The notes under the pieces were generated by a model. It ran no database searches and had not been told where the DNA came from. It saw only the letters and a program-made list of their open reading frames with translations. From Flavobacterium ginsenosidimutans (GTDB taxonomy: Bacteria; Bacteroidota; Bacteroidia; Flavobacteriales; Flavobacteriaceae), in NCBI RefSeq assembly GCF_003254625.1, contig NZ_QJRJ01000078.1, positions 186,001 to 250,000 of the forward strand: a DNA stretch of 64,000 nucleotides. The letters run 5' to 3'. Below, piece by piece: positions 8,235-17,072 of this stretch; positions within the stretch are counted from its first letter, which is position 1; each line of letters starts with the position of its first letter. The translations under genes and the position numbers were made by a program.

Positions 8235-8791
8235 TAATTATTAAATAGTTCTTTTGCACTAATATTTTTACGTTCTTCTTCTGGTGTTTCTAAAACATCA
8301 ATTTTAGTGTACGCCAGCATTCCTGCAAACATATTACCTGGAAACATCATAATCGCATTATTATAATCGGTCACTACTGCATTGTAAGTTCTTCTCGCTG
8401 CTGCGATTTGCTCTTCGCTTTCTGTCCAAGTTGTTTGAAGATTTAAAAAAATCGTATTTGCTTTTAGATCTGGATAATTTTCAACCGTAACCATTAAACC
8501 TTTTACAGCCGAACTTAATTCAGTGTCCAAACTTGCTTTTTCTTTGTCGGTTAAAGTTCCAGACGTTGCTTTAGCGCGAAGCTCAACAATTTTGGTTAAA
8601 GTGCTTTGTTCGTAATTTGTGTATTGCTTTACGACTTCAACAAGATTCGGAATCAAATCGAAACGTTTTTTTAGCATTACATCAATCGCCGAAAACGCAT
8701 TGGTAACTTGATTTCTTTTTCCAATTAGTGAATTGTAAATGACAATTCCAACAATAAGAAGGAATACAATAAGTCCTAGAATAACAATCAT
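8234..8791 (-). CDS. lemA: LemA family protein
   Basis: 185 aa. One N-terminal membrane helix (about residues 2-21) is followed by a helical cytosolic domain with the LemA signature KKRFDLIPNLVEVVKQY and the later RRTYNAVVTDYN segment. LemA proteins are membrane-anchored helical bundles of unclear role, named after a Listeria antigen. The gene leads a probable operon: lemA, DUF3137 protein (one-base overlap), small membrane protein. A -7 promoter element lies at 8821-8828, about 30 bases ahead of ATG. The length is normal for the family and no residues look unusual. Confidence 0.9.
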   Translation of the reverse strand: MIVILGLIVFLLIVGIVIYNSLIGKRNQVTNAFSAIDVMLKKRFDLIPNLVEVVKQYTNYEQSTLTKIVELRAKATSGTLTDKEKASLDTELSSAVKGLMVTVENYPDLKANTIFLNLQTTWTESEEQIAAARRTYNAVVTDYNNAIMMFPGNMFAGMLAYTKIDVLETPEEERKNISAKELFNN

Positions 8792-8820
8792 GGTGTGTAT
8801 TTTTTTGAATTGGTTATCGG

Positions 8821-8828
8821 CAAATATA
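8821..8828 (-). promoter_or_regulatory. -7 promoter element TATATTTG for lemA
   Basis: The minus strand reads TATATTTG, a full match to the Bacteroidota -7 consensus, about 30 bases upstream of the lemA ATG. A -33 TTG at 19-21 spacing is not obvious. Confidence 0.45.
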
Positions 8829-8997
8829 TAGAAAAGGCAGTAAGTTTAGCTTTTATTTTTTAAGATTTATATCACAAATTTTCATTAATTAAAATGACAA
8901 TCAAAAATAAAAATTGCATAAAATCTATAGCTTTATATCCGAAATAATCCCATTTTAGCGTTATCAATAAACTGACTACTATAAACCCTCATTTTAA

Positions 8998-10206
8998 ATG
9001 AATAAAAATATAATCGCACTCTATAATATAGCTCAAAAAGAAACCAGAAAAATACTTGGTTTAATGTCTGGAACTTCTCTCGACGGACTTGATATTGCTT
9101 TATGTGCTGTTTCTGGTTCTGGCGCAAATACGAATGTGAAAATCCTTGAATTTGAAACCATTTCTTATTCTGAAGACATTAAAAACGAGATTAGAAAAGT
9201 ATTTGCAAAAAAAACAATCGATTTTCAGCATTTGGCTTTATTAAACGAGTGGATCGGAATATTGCACAGCGGCATGATCAACGATTGTCTTTCAAAATGG
9301 AACATTCCCGCAAACGAAGTTGATTTAATCGCATCGCACGGACAAACGGTTTTGCATGCACCAAAGTTTTTGCATCAGCAGGAAAAATTTCCAAACGCGA
9401 CTTTGCAAATTGGAGACGGAGATCATATTGCGGTAAAAACGGGGATTATCACACTTTCAGATTTCAGACAAAAACACGTTGCGGCGGGCGGTGAAGGCGC
9501 ACCTTTGGCGGTTTACGGCGATTATTTATTATTCGGAAAAAAAGGCGAAAACCGAATTATGCTCAACATGGGCGGAATTGGTAATTATACTTATCTCCCA
9601 GCCTCTCTAAACGCCGAGGAAGTTTTTGTAACCGATACTGGAACCGCAAACACGTTAATCGATATTTTTACCAAACATTATTTCCCTGAAAAAAGTTACG
9701 ACAAAGATGCAGAAATTGCGCAACAAGGAACTGTAAATCAAGAACTTTTAAACGAATTAAAAAGCGATGATTTCTTCCAAAAAAGTTTTCCAAAATCGAT
9801 TGGACAAGAGCTGTTTAATTTCGATTTTGTACAGTCGGCTTTGGTAAAATGTAACTTACAAAATATTTCGGCATCAGATTTGCTGGCGACTTTAACACGT
9901 TTAAGTGCTGAAACTATTGCAGAAGCAATTTATTTCACCATAAAAAACACTCCTATTTCAGCAGAAGATTTTCATATTTACATGTCTGGAGGCGGAACGA
10001 ATAATCCGTTATTGGTAAAATGGCTAAAAGAATTATTGCCTTGCCAGTTTCATACTAGCGACGATTTGGGCATTTTAAGCGATGCCAAAGAAGCTGTTTT
10101 ATTTGCGCTTTTGGCAAACGAAACCGTTTCTGGAGGTGATTATAATTTTGGAAACAGCAAAGGAATTCCATCTGTAACAATGGGGAAAATTTCGTTTCCT
10201 GATTAA
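8998..10206 (+). CDS. anmK: Anhydro-N-acetylmuramic acid kinase
   Basis: 402 aa. AnmK opens the 1,6-anhydro ring of anhydro-N-acetylmuramic acid and phosphorylates it with ATP, giving MurNAc-6-phosphate for cell-wall recycling in the cytosol. Signature segments are visible in order: GLMSGTSLDGLDIAL (about residues 21-35), ASHGQTVLHAP, GDGDHIAV, MLNMGGIGN, VTDTGTANTLID and the ATP-binding SGGGTNNP near the C-terminus. The N-terminal extension of some 18 residues before GLMSGTS is short and acceptable. It is the first gene of a cluster with a GH10-like glycosidase, an AmpG-like permease and NagZ, which fits muropeptide recycling. It is divergent from lemA. Confidence 0.95.
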   Translation: MNKNIIALYNIAQKETRKILGLMSGTSLDGLDIALCAVSGSGANTNVKILEFETISYSEDIKNEIRKVFAKKTIDFQHLALLNEWIGILHSGMINDCLSKWNIPANEVDLIASHGQTVLHAPKFLHQQEKFPNATLQIGDGDHIAVKTGIITLSDFRQKHVAAGGEGAPLAVYGDYLLFGKKGENRIMLNMGGIGNYTYLPASLNAEEVFVTDTGTANTLIDIFTKHYFPEKSYDKDAEIAQQGTVNQELLNELKSDDFFQKSFPKSIGQELFNFDFVQSALVKCNLQNISASDLLATLTRLSAETIAEAIYFTIKNTPISAEDFHIYMSGGGTNNPLLVKWLKELLPCQFHTSDDLGILSDAKEAVLFALLANETVSGGDYNFGNSKGIPSVTMGKISFPD

Positions 10207-10213
10207 AATTATA

Positions 10214-10328
10214 GCCACAAATTCACGAATTTAGCGCTAATCTATGCGAAATAAGCGCGATTAATTACACAGAATATGCTGATTGGATTATCTTCAATCA
10301 TAAAAAAAATAATTCGTGAATTCGTGGC
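10214..10328. repeat. Intergenic inverted repeat (GCCACRAATTCACGAATTA class)
   Basis: GCCACAAATTCACGAATTA (10214-10232) faces TAATTCGTGAATTCGTGGC (10310-10328), 18 of 19 bases paired. It lies between anmK and the next gene, so a long hairpin may limit read-through. The same arm sequence appears singly at 161-180 and in part near 18060-18077. Confidence 0.8.
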
Positions 10329-10368
10329 GGAAAAAAACTATTTTTGATTCCTGTTAAAAAACAATGAA

Positions 10369-11940
10369 ATGCATAAAAATCAGTACTTAATATTCTCTAT
10401 ACTATTCCTATTTTTCTTTAATACAATTTTGACGGCGCAGGAAAAAACAATGTACCCAAAAAATGAGTTTAGAGGTGTATGGATTGCTACTGTTGTAAAT
10501 ATTGACTGGCCTAAAACTGCAACAGACAACGTAGAAAAAGAGAAAGCTGATTATCTTGAAATTTTAGAAGCTTACAAAAAACTAAATTATAATGCCGTAA
10601 TTGTTCAGGTTAGAAGTGTTGGAGATGCTATTTATCCTTCAGAATTTGCGCCTTGGTCACGATTTTTGACCGGAAAAGAAGGTTTGGCTCCAAATCCGTA
10701 TTACGATACTTTGGCTTGGATGATCGAGCAGGCGCACAACAGAGGATTTGAGTTTCATGCGTGGCTGAATCCTTATCGTGCAACTTTTGATTTAAATAAA
10801 AATCTTTTAAGTCCAAATCACGATCTTTTTAAACATCCAGAATGGATGATTGAATACGGCGGAAAATACTATTATGATCCTGCTTTACCAGAAGTTCAAG
10901 CGCATTTAACAAAAGTGGTTAAAGAAGTGGTTGATAAATATGATATTGATGCAATTCACTTTGATGATTATTTCTATCCTTATGCTGTTCCAGGAAAAGT
11001 ATTTAACGATACTGCATCTTACAAAAAATATGGTTCAGGCTTAAGTCTTGCCGATTGGCGTCGTGCGAATGTGAGCAACTTTGTACACGCTATTTCAAAC
11101 ACGATTAAAGAAAGCAAACCTTGGGTTCAATTCGGAATTAGTCCGTTTGGGGTTTGGAGAAATAAATCTCAAGATCCAAGAGGTTCTGAAACACAATCGA
11201 CTTCAAATTATGATGATTTGTATGCAGATCCAATGCTTTGGATGGACCAAAAATGGATCGATTATATTCTACCTCAATTGTACTGGAGCATGAACAATCC
11301 GAGAGCTTCTTATTCTAAATTGGTGAAATGGTGGTCTGAAAACTCAAATAATACTGCTGTTTATATTGGTCACGCTTCGTATAAAATTAGAGGTGATGGT
11401 GATAAAAGCTGGAATTATATGACCGAAATTCCAACACAAATTGATTTTTTAAGGACTTTCAAAAATGTTTCTGGAAGTGCTTATTTCAGTTCAAAATGGT
11501 TCATGGGTAAAAACTTTGATGTGGTTCGCCATTTAGAAGAAAATCAATATAAATATCCTGCACTTCCTGCTGCAGTTCCTAATTTACGCCATGTAATTAT
11601 TGATACGCCAAAATTATCAGAGTATAATAAAGATAGTATACGCTATAACTTTACATTCCAAAGTCCGCTGAATACAAAAGTTCGTTATATGGTAGTTTAT
11701 GGAGGTGACCATATTTCAAAAATCGATATTAACGACGCAACAAAAATCGTTGAAAAAGTAACGATAAAAGAAGTTGACGGAAAAATCACTTTCGCAATAG
11801 CGGCAGGAAAACTAAACCTGTACAAAGCTTGCGCTGTGACTTTTATTGATTACTACGCCAACGAAAGCGCCCCAACTGCAATAGATTTAAAAAAGCCATT
11901 TAAAAACTATATACCTGCTCAGCCAAATGAAAATAGATAA
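10369..11940 (+). CDS. Secreted GH10-like (DUF187) glycosidase, DigH/YngK type
   Basis: 523 aa with a signal peptide (residues about 1-23, ending LTAQ). The GH10-like domain begins with the diagnostic FRGVWIATVVNIDWP and continues through YDIDAIHFDDYFYPY, FGISPFGVWRNKS and DYILPQLYWS. A C-terminal beta domain of about 120 residues follows. E. coli DigH (YddW), of this family, is a cell-envelope glycosidase that acts on denuded peptidoglycan strands. That fits the position between anmK and an AmpG-like permease. No lipobox cysteine is seen, so it may be periplasmic. Its last 14 bases overlap the next gene, implying coupling. Peptidoglycan as substrate is inferred from family and context. Confidence 0.82.
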   Translation: MHKNQYLIFSILFLFFFNTILTAQEKTMYPKNEFRGVWIATVVNIDWPKTATDNVEKEKADYLEILEAYKKLNYNAVIVQVRSVGDAIYPSEFAPWSRFLTGKEGLAPNPYYDTLAWMIEQAHNRGFEFHAWLNPYRATFDLNKNLLSPNHDLFKHPEWMIEYGGKYYYDPALPEVQAHLTKVVKEVVDKYDIDAIHFDDYFYPYAVPGKVFNDTASYKKYGSGLSLADWRRANVSNFVHAISNTIKESKPWVQFGISPFGVWRNKSQDPRGSETQSTSNYDDLYADPMLWMDQKWIDYILPQLYWSMNNPRASYSKLVKWWSENSNNTAVYIGHASYKIRGDGDKSWNYMTEIPTQIDFLRTFKNVSGSAYFSSKWFMGKNFDVVRHLEENQYKYPALPAAVPNLRHVIIDTPKLSEYNKDSIRYNFTFQSPLNTKVRYMVVYGGDHISKIDINDATKIVEKVTIKEVDGKITFAIAAGKLNLYKACAVTFIDYYANESAPTAIDLKKPFKNYIPAQPNENR

Positions 11941-13465
11941 CAAACCTTGGTTCTGGATTCCGCTTCTTAATTTTGCTTCTGGATTTCCTTATGTAATTAT
12001 CATCTCCGTGTCGGTTTTGATGTATAAAAAGTTAGGCATAACTAATGAAGATATCGGTTTGTATACAAGTTTGCTCTATCTTCCTTGGGTAATCAAACCA
12101 TTATGGAGTCCATTAGTTGAGCTTTATGGCACAAAACGAAAATGGTTTTTATGGATGCAATTGCTTATTTCTATTGCTTTTTTAATTGTTGGATTCACTC
12201 TTTCCTTACATAATTTTTTCCTTGTTACTTTAGCAATATTTTGGGCTGCAGCTTTTGCTTCTGCTTCAAATGATATTGCAAGTGATGGCTTTTATTTATT
12301 GGTTTTACCAAAAGAAGAGCAGTCCTTTTTTTTAGGAATAAGAAGTACATTTTACAGAGCTTCTATGATAGCCGGAAATGGATTAATAATACTTTTAGCA
12401 GGTTATTTAGAATATAAATACAGTGACAATACGAAAGCTTGGTCGTATACCATGATTTTTGTTGGTCTTTTAATGACTCTTATTACCATTTACAATTTCA
12501 TTTTTACACCTAAAAACGAAATTAATTTCGTAGAAAATAAAGAACAACACCATCAAAGCTTTGGAACTATTTTTATCAGCTTTTTTAAGAAAAAACAAAT
12601 TACAGTTGTTTTAATTTTTATTCTGGTTTTTAGATTAGGAGAATCACAGTTATTAAAAATGTTAACTCCCTTTTTAGTTGACCCAATCAAATATGAACTA
12701 GTACAAAAAACTGCAGACTTAGATGAAAAAAAGGCATTATACCTATATAATACCAAAGTAAAAGCAGGCATAAAACTTGAAGCATCAGAATTACAATTAT
12801 TATATTCCAAATTACCAATTGTTGCTGATACCCGAAAAGAAAAAAAACCTGTATTAGAAACTCAACCCAAAAAAGGTGAAGAATATAAAAAAGTAAATGA
12901 AGCAAGAATTAATTTCGTTGATGAATTAATTACTACAAATGGAAATCAGGCAACAATCCACAAAGGTGGAATGGGACTCGAAACCGAAGATGTTGGTTTA
13001 ATTTATGGAACTTTTGGCCTCATTGCTTTAACTTTAGGAGGAATATTGGGAGGAATTCTAATCTCTCAACAAGGTCTTACGAAATGGATGCTCCCAATGT
13101 TTCTAGCAATGCATCTTCCAATTTTAGGATTTATTTTATTGGCTTTCTTTCATCCAGCATCAATTTATTACATTTACGCTGTAGTTATTTTTGAACAATT
13201 TGGTTACGGTTTTGGATTTACAGCCTTCATGATGTATCTAATTCATGTTGCCGAAGGAGAATCAAAAACAGCGCATTATGCACTGGCAACTGGTTTTATG
13301 GCATTAGGAATGATGCTTCCAGGAATGTTAAGCGGATTTATACAAAAATATTTAGGTTATGGAAACTTCTTTGTTTGGGTTTTCTTAGCTACAATTCCAG
13401 GTCTTATTTTATCACGTTTTTTAATTTTCCCGAAAGATTTTGGGAAAAAATCTGAAGAAGTTTAA
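11927..13465 (+). CDS. AmpG-like MFS permease with large extracytoplasmic insertion
   Basis: 512 aa, about twelve hydrophobic helices. The N-terminal pattern (PWFWIPLLNFASGFPY, YLPWVIKPLWSPLVE) resembles AmpG-type transporters, which import anhydro-muropeptides or GlcNAc-anhydroMurNAc. Residues about 253-350, after helix 7, form a charged, helix-forming insertion of roughly 100 residues. By topology it should face the periplasm, and classical AmpG lacks it. The start overlaps the upstream glycosidase gene by 14 bases. With anmK and nagZ nearby the substrate is probably a muropeptide or its disaccharide, but this is inferred. The insertion could help capture substrate or bind a partner. Confidence 0.78.
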   Translation: MKIDNKPWFWIPLLNFASGFPYVIIISVSVLMYKKLGITNEDIGLYTSLLYLPWVIKPLWSPLVELYGTKRKWFLWMQLLISIAFLIVGFTLSLHNFFLVTLAIFWAAAFASASNDIASDGFYLLVLPKEEQSFFLGIRSTFYRASMIAGNGLIILLAGYLEYKYSDNTKAWSYTMIFVGLLMTLITIYNFIFTPKNEINFVENKEQHHQSFGTIFISFFKKKQITVVLIFILVFRLGESQLLKMLTPFLVDPIKYELVQKTADLDEKKALYLYNTKVKAGIKLEASELQLLYSKLPIVADTRKEKKPVLETQPKKGEEYKKVNEARINFVDELITTNGNQATIHKGGMGLETEDVGLIYGTFGLIALTLGGILGGILISQQGLTKWMLPMFLAMHLPILGFILLAFFHPASIYYIYAVVIFEQFGYGFGFTAFMMYLIHVAEGESKTAHYALATGFMALGMMLPGMLSGFIQKYLGYGNFFVWVFLATIPGLILSRFLIFPKDFGKKSEEV

Positions 13466-13487
13466 ACCCCAAATCAAACTCTTACAT

Positions 13488-13829
13488 ATGGAAATCAATG
13501 AAAATTTGCAGGCCGAACGAAATCTGAAAGGAACTGAGTTCGAGAAAAACGGAAATCTTGAAAAAGCTATTGAGTTGTATGAAGAAAATGTTGCAGAAGG
13601 CTTTAAAGGAAATCATCCTTACGATCGATTAGCAACGATCTACAAAAATGAAAACGATCTGGATAATGAAATTCGGGTTTTAGAAAAAGCCATTTTGGTT
13701 TATGAAGAAATCACGGTTGAAGATCGATTAGAAGGATTGCCAAAACTTTTTCGTTTTAAAAACCGATTAGAAAAAGCAATTGAAACCAAAAAACAATTAG
13801 CCAAACAAAAGAAATCAAAGTTGAAATAA
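13488..13829 (+). CDS. Small TPR-like protein
   Basis: 113 aa from the chosen start. It consists almost entirely of paired helices in tetratricopeptide style (about residues 14-48: GTEFEKNGNLEKAIELYEEN, then HPYDRLATIYK and VLEKAI). The tail is very basic. The frame opens at 13440 inside the permease gene, but ATG 13488, 22 bases after the permease stop, gives a cleaner N-terminus. It is probably cytosolic and co-transcribed with the recycling genes. TPRs mediate protein contacts, and the partner is unknown. Confidence 0.65.
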   Translation: MEINENLQAERNLKGTEFEKNGNLEKAIELYEENVAEGFKGNHPYDRLATIYKNENDLDNEIRVLEKAILVYEEITVEDRLEGLPKLFRFKNRLEKAIETKKQLAKQKKSKLK

Positions 13830-13841
13830 AACATTCTTTTA

Positions 13842-13986
13842 AACACATAGAAACATAGATTTTTTTTGTGTGAAAAGAATAAAAAAGAGAAACTCATTTC
13901 TCAACACATAGTCCCGAAGTGTCGGGATGTATTTAAATAAAGTGAAACGCCTTTTCCAAGAACTAAATACTATGTTTCTATGTGTT
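13842..13986. repeat. Intergenic inverted repeat (AACACATAGAAACATAG class)
   Basis: AACACATAGAAACATAG (13842-13858) and its exact complement (13970-13986) flank a loop. The loop holds a third AACACATAG and a small hairpin TCCCGA-AGTG-TCGGGA near 13911-13926. It separates the TPR gene from the acetyltransferase gene. Confidence 0.8.
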
Positions 13987-14023
13987 AGAAAATTAAAAGA
14001 TACTAATCTAAACATTCTAAATC

Positions 14024-14470
14024 ATGAACATAAAACGAACCAATTCGGATGATATTGATTTCATAAATCTGGTTGTTTTATTAGATCAAGATTTAGCGAT
14101 TAGAGATGGTGAAGATCATGCGTTTTACAATCAGTTTAATAAGACTGATAAAATAAAACACACGATTGTTTATTACGAAAACGGAATTCCTGTAGGCTGT
14201 GGCGCTTTTCGCGAAAAAGAACCAGGCACGACAGAAATCAAAAGAATGTACGTTCATCCTGATCATAGAAAAAAAGGTATTGCCTCGAAGATTCTAAAAG
14301 AACTTGAAATCTGGGCAAAAGAAGTGGGTTATACTTATACCATTTTGGAAACTGGAAAAAACCAGCCCGAAGCCATTAACTTGTATCAAAAATTAAATTA
14401 TACCATAATTCCAAATTATCCGCCTTACGAGGAAATGGATAATAGTGTCTGCATGAAAAAGACTTTATAA
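14024..14470 (+). CDS. GNAT family N-acetyltransferase
   Basis: 148 aa, a single GNAT domain. Motif A is clear: RMYVHPDHRKKGIASKIL, with the R-x-x-G-x-A acetyl-CoA pyrophosphate loop. GAFREKEPGTTEIK upstream and the C-terminal EAINLYQKLNY motif B are typical of small-molecule or protein acetyltransferases. It ends two bases before the NagZ gene, so the two are co-transcribed and perhaps coupled. An amino sugar or a muropeptide-derived amine would be a natural substrate given the neighbours, but the sequence does not show this. Confidence 0.85.
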   Translation: MNIKRTNSDDIDFINLVVLLDQDLAIRDGEDHAFYNQFNKTDKIKHTIVYYENGIPVGCGAFREKEPGTTEIKRMYVHPDHRKKGIASKILKELEIWAKEVGYTYTILETGKNQPEAINLYQKLNYTIIPNYPPYEEMDNSVCMKKTL

Positions 14471-14472
14471 TA

Positions 14473-16086
14473 ATGAAAATTACAGCCGAAGCATTACGAC
14501 AAAGAATAGGACAATTCTTTTTTCCTGCCGTTTTTATAAACGATACTGAAGAAAATATTCAGGAAACTGAACGACTTATAAAAGAACACAACATTGGCGG
14601 ACTGACCTTTTTTCACAGCCGTGCGAGCGCTGCAACGAATTACGAAAGCAAGAAAAAAGTTGTTTTTAATGATGACAGTTACGAAAAAATCAAAGCATTA
14701 ATTGTTCGTTATCAAAAAGCAGCTTCTACTCCACTTTTAATCAGTATTGATGCAGAATGGGGTTTGGCAATGCGTATCGAAAAAACACCGCAATATCCTT
14801 ATGCGATTACACTTGGGGCTTTACCTGAAAACAAAGCTGACTTGGTTTATGAAGTTGGAAAACAAATTGGTTTAGATTTAAAAGCAGCTGGAATTCAGTA
14901 CAATTTATCGCCTTTGGCAGATATTAATAATAATCCAAACAACCCAGTTATTGGCTATCGTTCTTTTGGTGAAAACAAAGAAAAAGTAGCCAATTTTTCT
15001 ATTGAATATTTAAGAGGAATGTCGGAAGTTGGCGTTTTAGGCTGTCTGAAACATTTTCCTGGACACGGAAACACCAACGTTGATTCACATTTAGGATTGC
15101 CAGTTTTAAAGGAAACTCTGGAAGAATTATTAGAAAACGAATTATATCCGTTCATTAAAGGAATCGAAAATAATGTTGATTCGATTATGATTGGACATTT
15201 GGCTGTTCCAAGTTTAAATGACGGAAAAGATACTTCGGCAACGTTGTCAAAAGCAGTTATTCAGGATCTTTTACGCGATAAATTAGGTTATGACGGTTTG
15301 GTAATTTCTGATGCTTTAAATATGCACAGCGTTTCTAAATTGTATGAAACCAAAGGTCAATTAGAATGGGAAGCTTTTAATGCAGGAAATGATGTTTTAT
15401 GCTTCGCCGAAAATGTTCCTGAAGGAATTGAAGCGATCTTTAAAAATGCTTCGCCAGACCGCATTTTCGAAAGTTATAATCGAATTATGAAAGCCAAAGA
15501 AAAAGCTGGAATTCTTTCTGGAAATACTTCTGCTTTAGGTGAATTAGATTTCGAAAAAACATCAAAAATAAACTTAGAAATTGCTCAAAATGCAATCACA
15601 AAAATCATCGATAACGGAATTTCAGATTTAGCTCTTGAAGCTCAGAAAAACAATAAATTAGCCAAACTGAGTTTATATAAAAATACTGAAAATGTATTCT
15701 TCAAAACTTTAAATGCAAAATTACCTTCACCCGAATTTGCTTTTGAAAATTTAGAAACTTCAGATATTTTGGCAATCAAAAATGAATTAGAAAATTTCGA
15801 AACCATCATCGTTTCATTATTTGTTCCGAAAGCAAAACCATTGAATAATTTCGAAGTGAACAATGAAGTTTTTGAACTGCTATCTCATTTACTTCAAACC
15901 AAAAAATGCGTAGTTTACGTCTTCGGAAATCCTTACGTTTTACCACTTATTCCAAATCTAAAAAAGGCTTCAGGATTAATTCAGGCGTATCAGGATTTTG
16001 AAGAATTTCAAAAAACAGCAGGAATTCAATTTATAGAAAAAAATACTTTTAGCGGTGTTTTACCAGTAAATATTGATATTCAATAA
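14473..16086 (+). CDS. nagZ: Cytosolic GH3 beta-N-acetylglucosaminidase (NagZ-like)
   Basis: 537 aa. NagZ removes GlcNAc from GlcNAc-1,6-anhydroMurNAc (peptides) during recycling. The GH3 barrel carries the NagZ signature KHFPGHGNTNVDSH, whose Asp-His pair acts as acid/base, and ISDALNM, which holds the nucleophilic aspartate. LSPLADINNNPNNPVIGYRSFG is also typical. There is no signal peptide, so it acts in the cytosol downstream of an importer. Many Bacteroidota homologues are secreted and fused to a beta-lactamase domain; this one is not. A C-terminal alpha/beta domain of about 180 residues is present. It is the last gene of the recycling block, two bases after the GNAT gene. Confidence 0.88.
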   Translation: MKITAEALRQRIGQFFFPAVFINDTEENIQETERLIKEHNIGGLTFFHSRASAATNYESKKKVVFNDDSYEKIKALIVRYQKAASTPLLISIDAEWGLAMRIEKTPQYPYAITLGALPENKADLVYEVGKQIGLDLKAAGIQYNLSPLADINNNPNNPVIGYRSFGENKEKVANFSIEYLRGMSEVGVLGCLKHFPGHGNTNVDSHLGLPVLKETLEELLENELYPFIKGIENNVDSIMIGHLAVPSLNDGKDTSATLSKAVIQDLLRDKLGYDGLVISDALNMHSVSKLYETKGQLEWEAFNAGNDVLCFAENVPEGIEAIFKNASPDRIFESYNRIMKAKEKAGILSGNTSALGELDFEKTSKINLEIAQNAITKIIDNGISDLALEAQKNNKLAKLSLYKNTENVFFKTLNAKLPSPEFAFENLETSDILAIKNELENFETIIVSLFVPKAKPLNNFEVNNEVFELLSHLLQTKKCVVYVFGNPYVLPLIPNLKKASGLIQAYQDFEEFQKTAGIQFIEKNTFSGVLPVNIDIQ

Positions 16087-16144
16087 GTTAAAACTTAAAA
16101 TAGTCAAAATTTATCAACTTATAAATTTTTATAATCACATCTTA

Positions 16145-16176
16145 TTGTAAGAACCTGTACTTATGCCCTACTTTTG
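16145..16176 (+). promoter_or_regulatory. Promoter of ahpC (TTG / TACTTTTG)
   Basis: A -33 TTG at 16145-16147 and a -7 TACTTTTG at 16169-16176 are spaced by 21 bases, matching the Bacteroidota vegetative promoter. It lies 33 bases before the ahpC ATG. Confidence 0.7.
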
Positions 16177-16209
16177 CACCAAATAAATTTTTAACGTAAA
16201 ACGAATATT

Positions 16210-16848
16210 ATGTCTTTAGTAGGAAAAAAATTCCCAAGTATTGCAGTAGATGCTATCTCAGAAATGGGTGACAATTTAAAAATCAACATTTTTGAAGAAG
16301 CAGTAAACAACAATAAAAAAGTACTTTTATTTTGGTACCCAAAAGATTTTACTTTTGTATGTCCAACTGAATTACACGCCTTTCAAGCTGCATTACCTGA
16401 ATTCGAAAAAAGAAATACTATCGTAATTGGTGCTTCTTGCGACACAAACGAAGTTCACTTTGCTTGGTTAAATACTCCAAAAAACAATGGTGGAATCGAA
16501 GGTGTTACTTACCCAATCTTAGCTGATACAAACCGTAATTTAGCTAACATTTTAGGTATTCTTGATATCGAATCTACAAGCTATAGCGAAGATACAGATT
16601 CAGTTATCATCGAAGGTTCAAACGTAACTTACAGAGCTACTTACCTAATCGACGAAACAGGAAAAATCTTCCACGAAAGCGTAAACGATATGCCATTAGG
16701 ACGTAACGTAAACGAATACTTAAGAATGGTTGACGCTTACACTCACATCCAAACTAAAGGTGAAGTTTGTCCTGCAAACTGGGAAGCTGGTAAAGAAGCT
16801 ATGTCTGCAGACAGAATCAGTACAGCTGAATACTTAAGCGCTAACTAA
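16210..16848 (+). CDS. ahpC: Peroxiredoxin AhpC (2-Cys)
   Basis: 212 aa. It reduces hydrogen peroxide and organic hydroperoxides in the cytosol. The peroxidatic cysteine is C51 in DFTFVCPTEL and the resolving cysteine is C187 in GEVCPANW near the C-terminus, so it is a typical 2-Cys enzyme. The expected proline and threonine next to C51 are present. Electrons may come from the thioredoxin-like protein encoded directly downstream, since no ahpF is visible. It has a strong consensus promoter and even codon use, as expected for an abundant protein. A long CTAAG-rich inverted repeat follows the stop codon immediately. Confidence 0.95.
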   Translation: MSLVGKKFPSIAVDAISEMGDNLKINIFEEAVNNNKKVLLFWYPKDFTFVCPTELHAFQAALPEFEKRNTIVIGASCDTNEVHFAWLNTPKNNGGIEGVTYPILADTNRNLANILGILDIESTSYSEDTDSVIIEGSNVTYRATYLIDETGKIFHESVNDMPLGRNVNEYLRMVDAYTHIQTKGEVCPANWEAGKEAMSADRISTAEYLSAN

Positions 16849-16852
16849 GCTG

Positions 16853-17053
16853 CTAAGATACTAAGGTTCTAAGTTGCTAAGTTTTTTTAACTTAACTTTT
16901 GAATCTTAAATACAATCTACAATAAAAGTCAAGAGATTCTAAGATCAAACTTAAATCTTAGAATCTCAACGACTTAAAAATCTATCAAATAAATCCACAC
17001 AAAGTTATTCGGTTCGAGAGCAAACTTAGCATCTTAGAACCTTAGCAACTTAG
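16853..17053. repeat. Long CTAAG-rich inverted repeat between ahpC and thioredoxin gene
   Basis: The arms at 16853-16881 and 17025-17053 match at about 26 of 29 positions and are themselves built of CTAAG units about eight bases apart. A perfect 13-bp hairpin is nested inside (GAGATTCTAAGAT with its complement, about 16931-16966). The element starts five bases after the ahpC stop, so it should strongly shape the ahpC transcript end. Confidence 0.8.
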
Positions 17054-17072
17054 TGTCTTAAAAATAAAACTT

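Noticed and set aside
13440..13487. Earlier start of the TPR-like gene
   Set aside because: It would overlap the permease gene by 26 bases and adds a basic stretch with no TPR character; ATG 13488 is preferred.
16853..17053. CRISPR-like array because of regularly spaced CTAAG units
   Set aside because: Units are five bases with three-base gaps and the whole is an inverted repeat; there are no spacers or cas genes.
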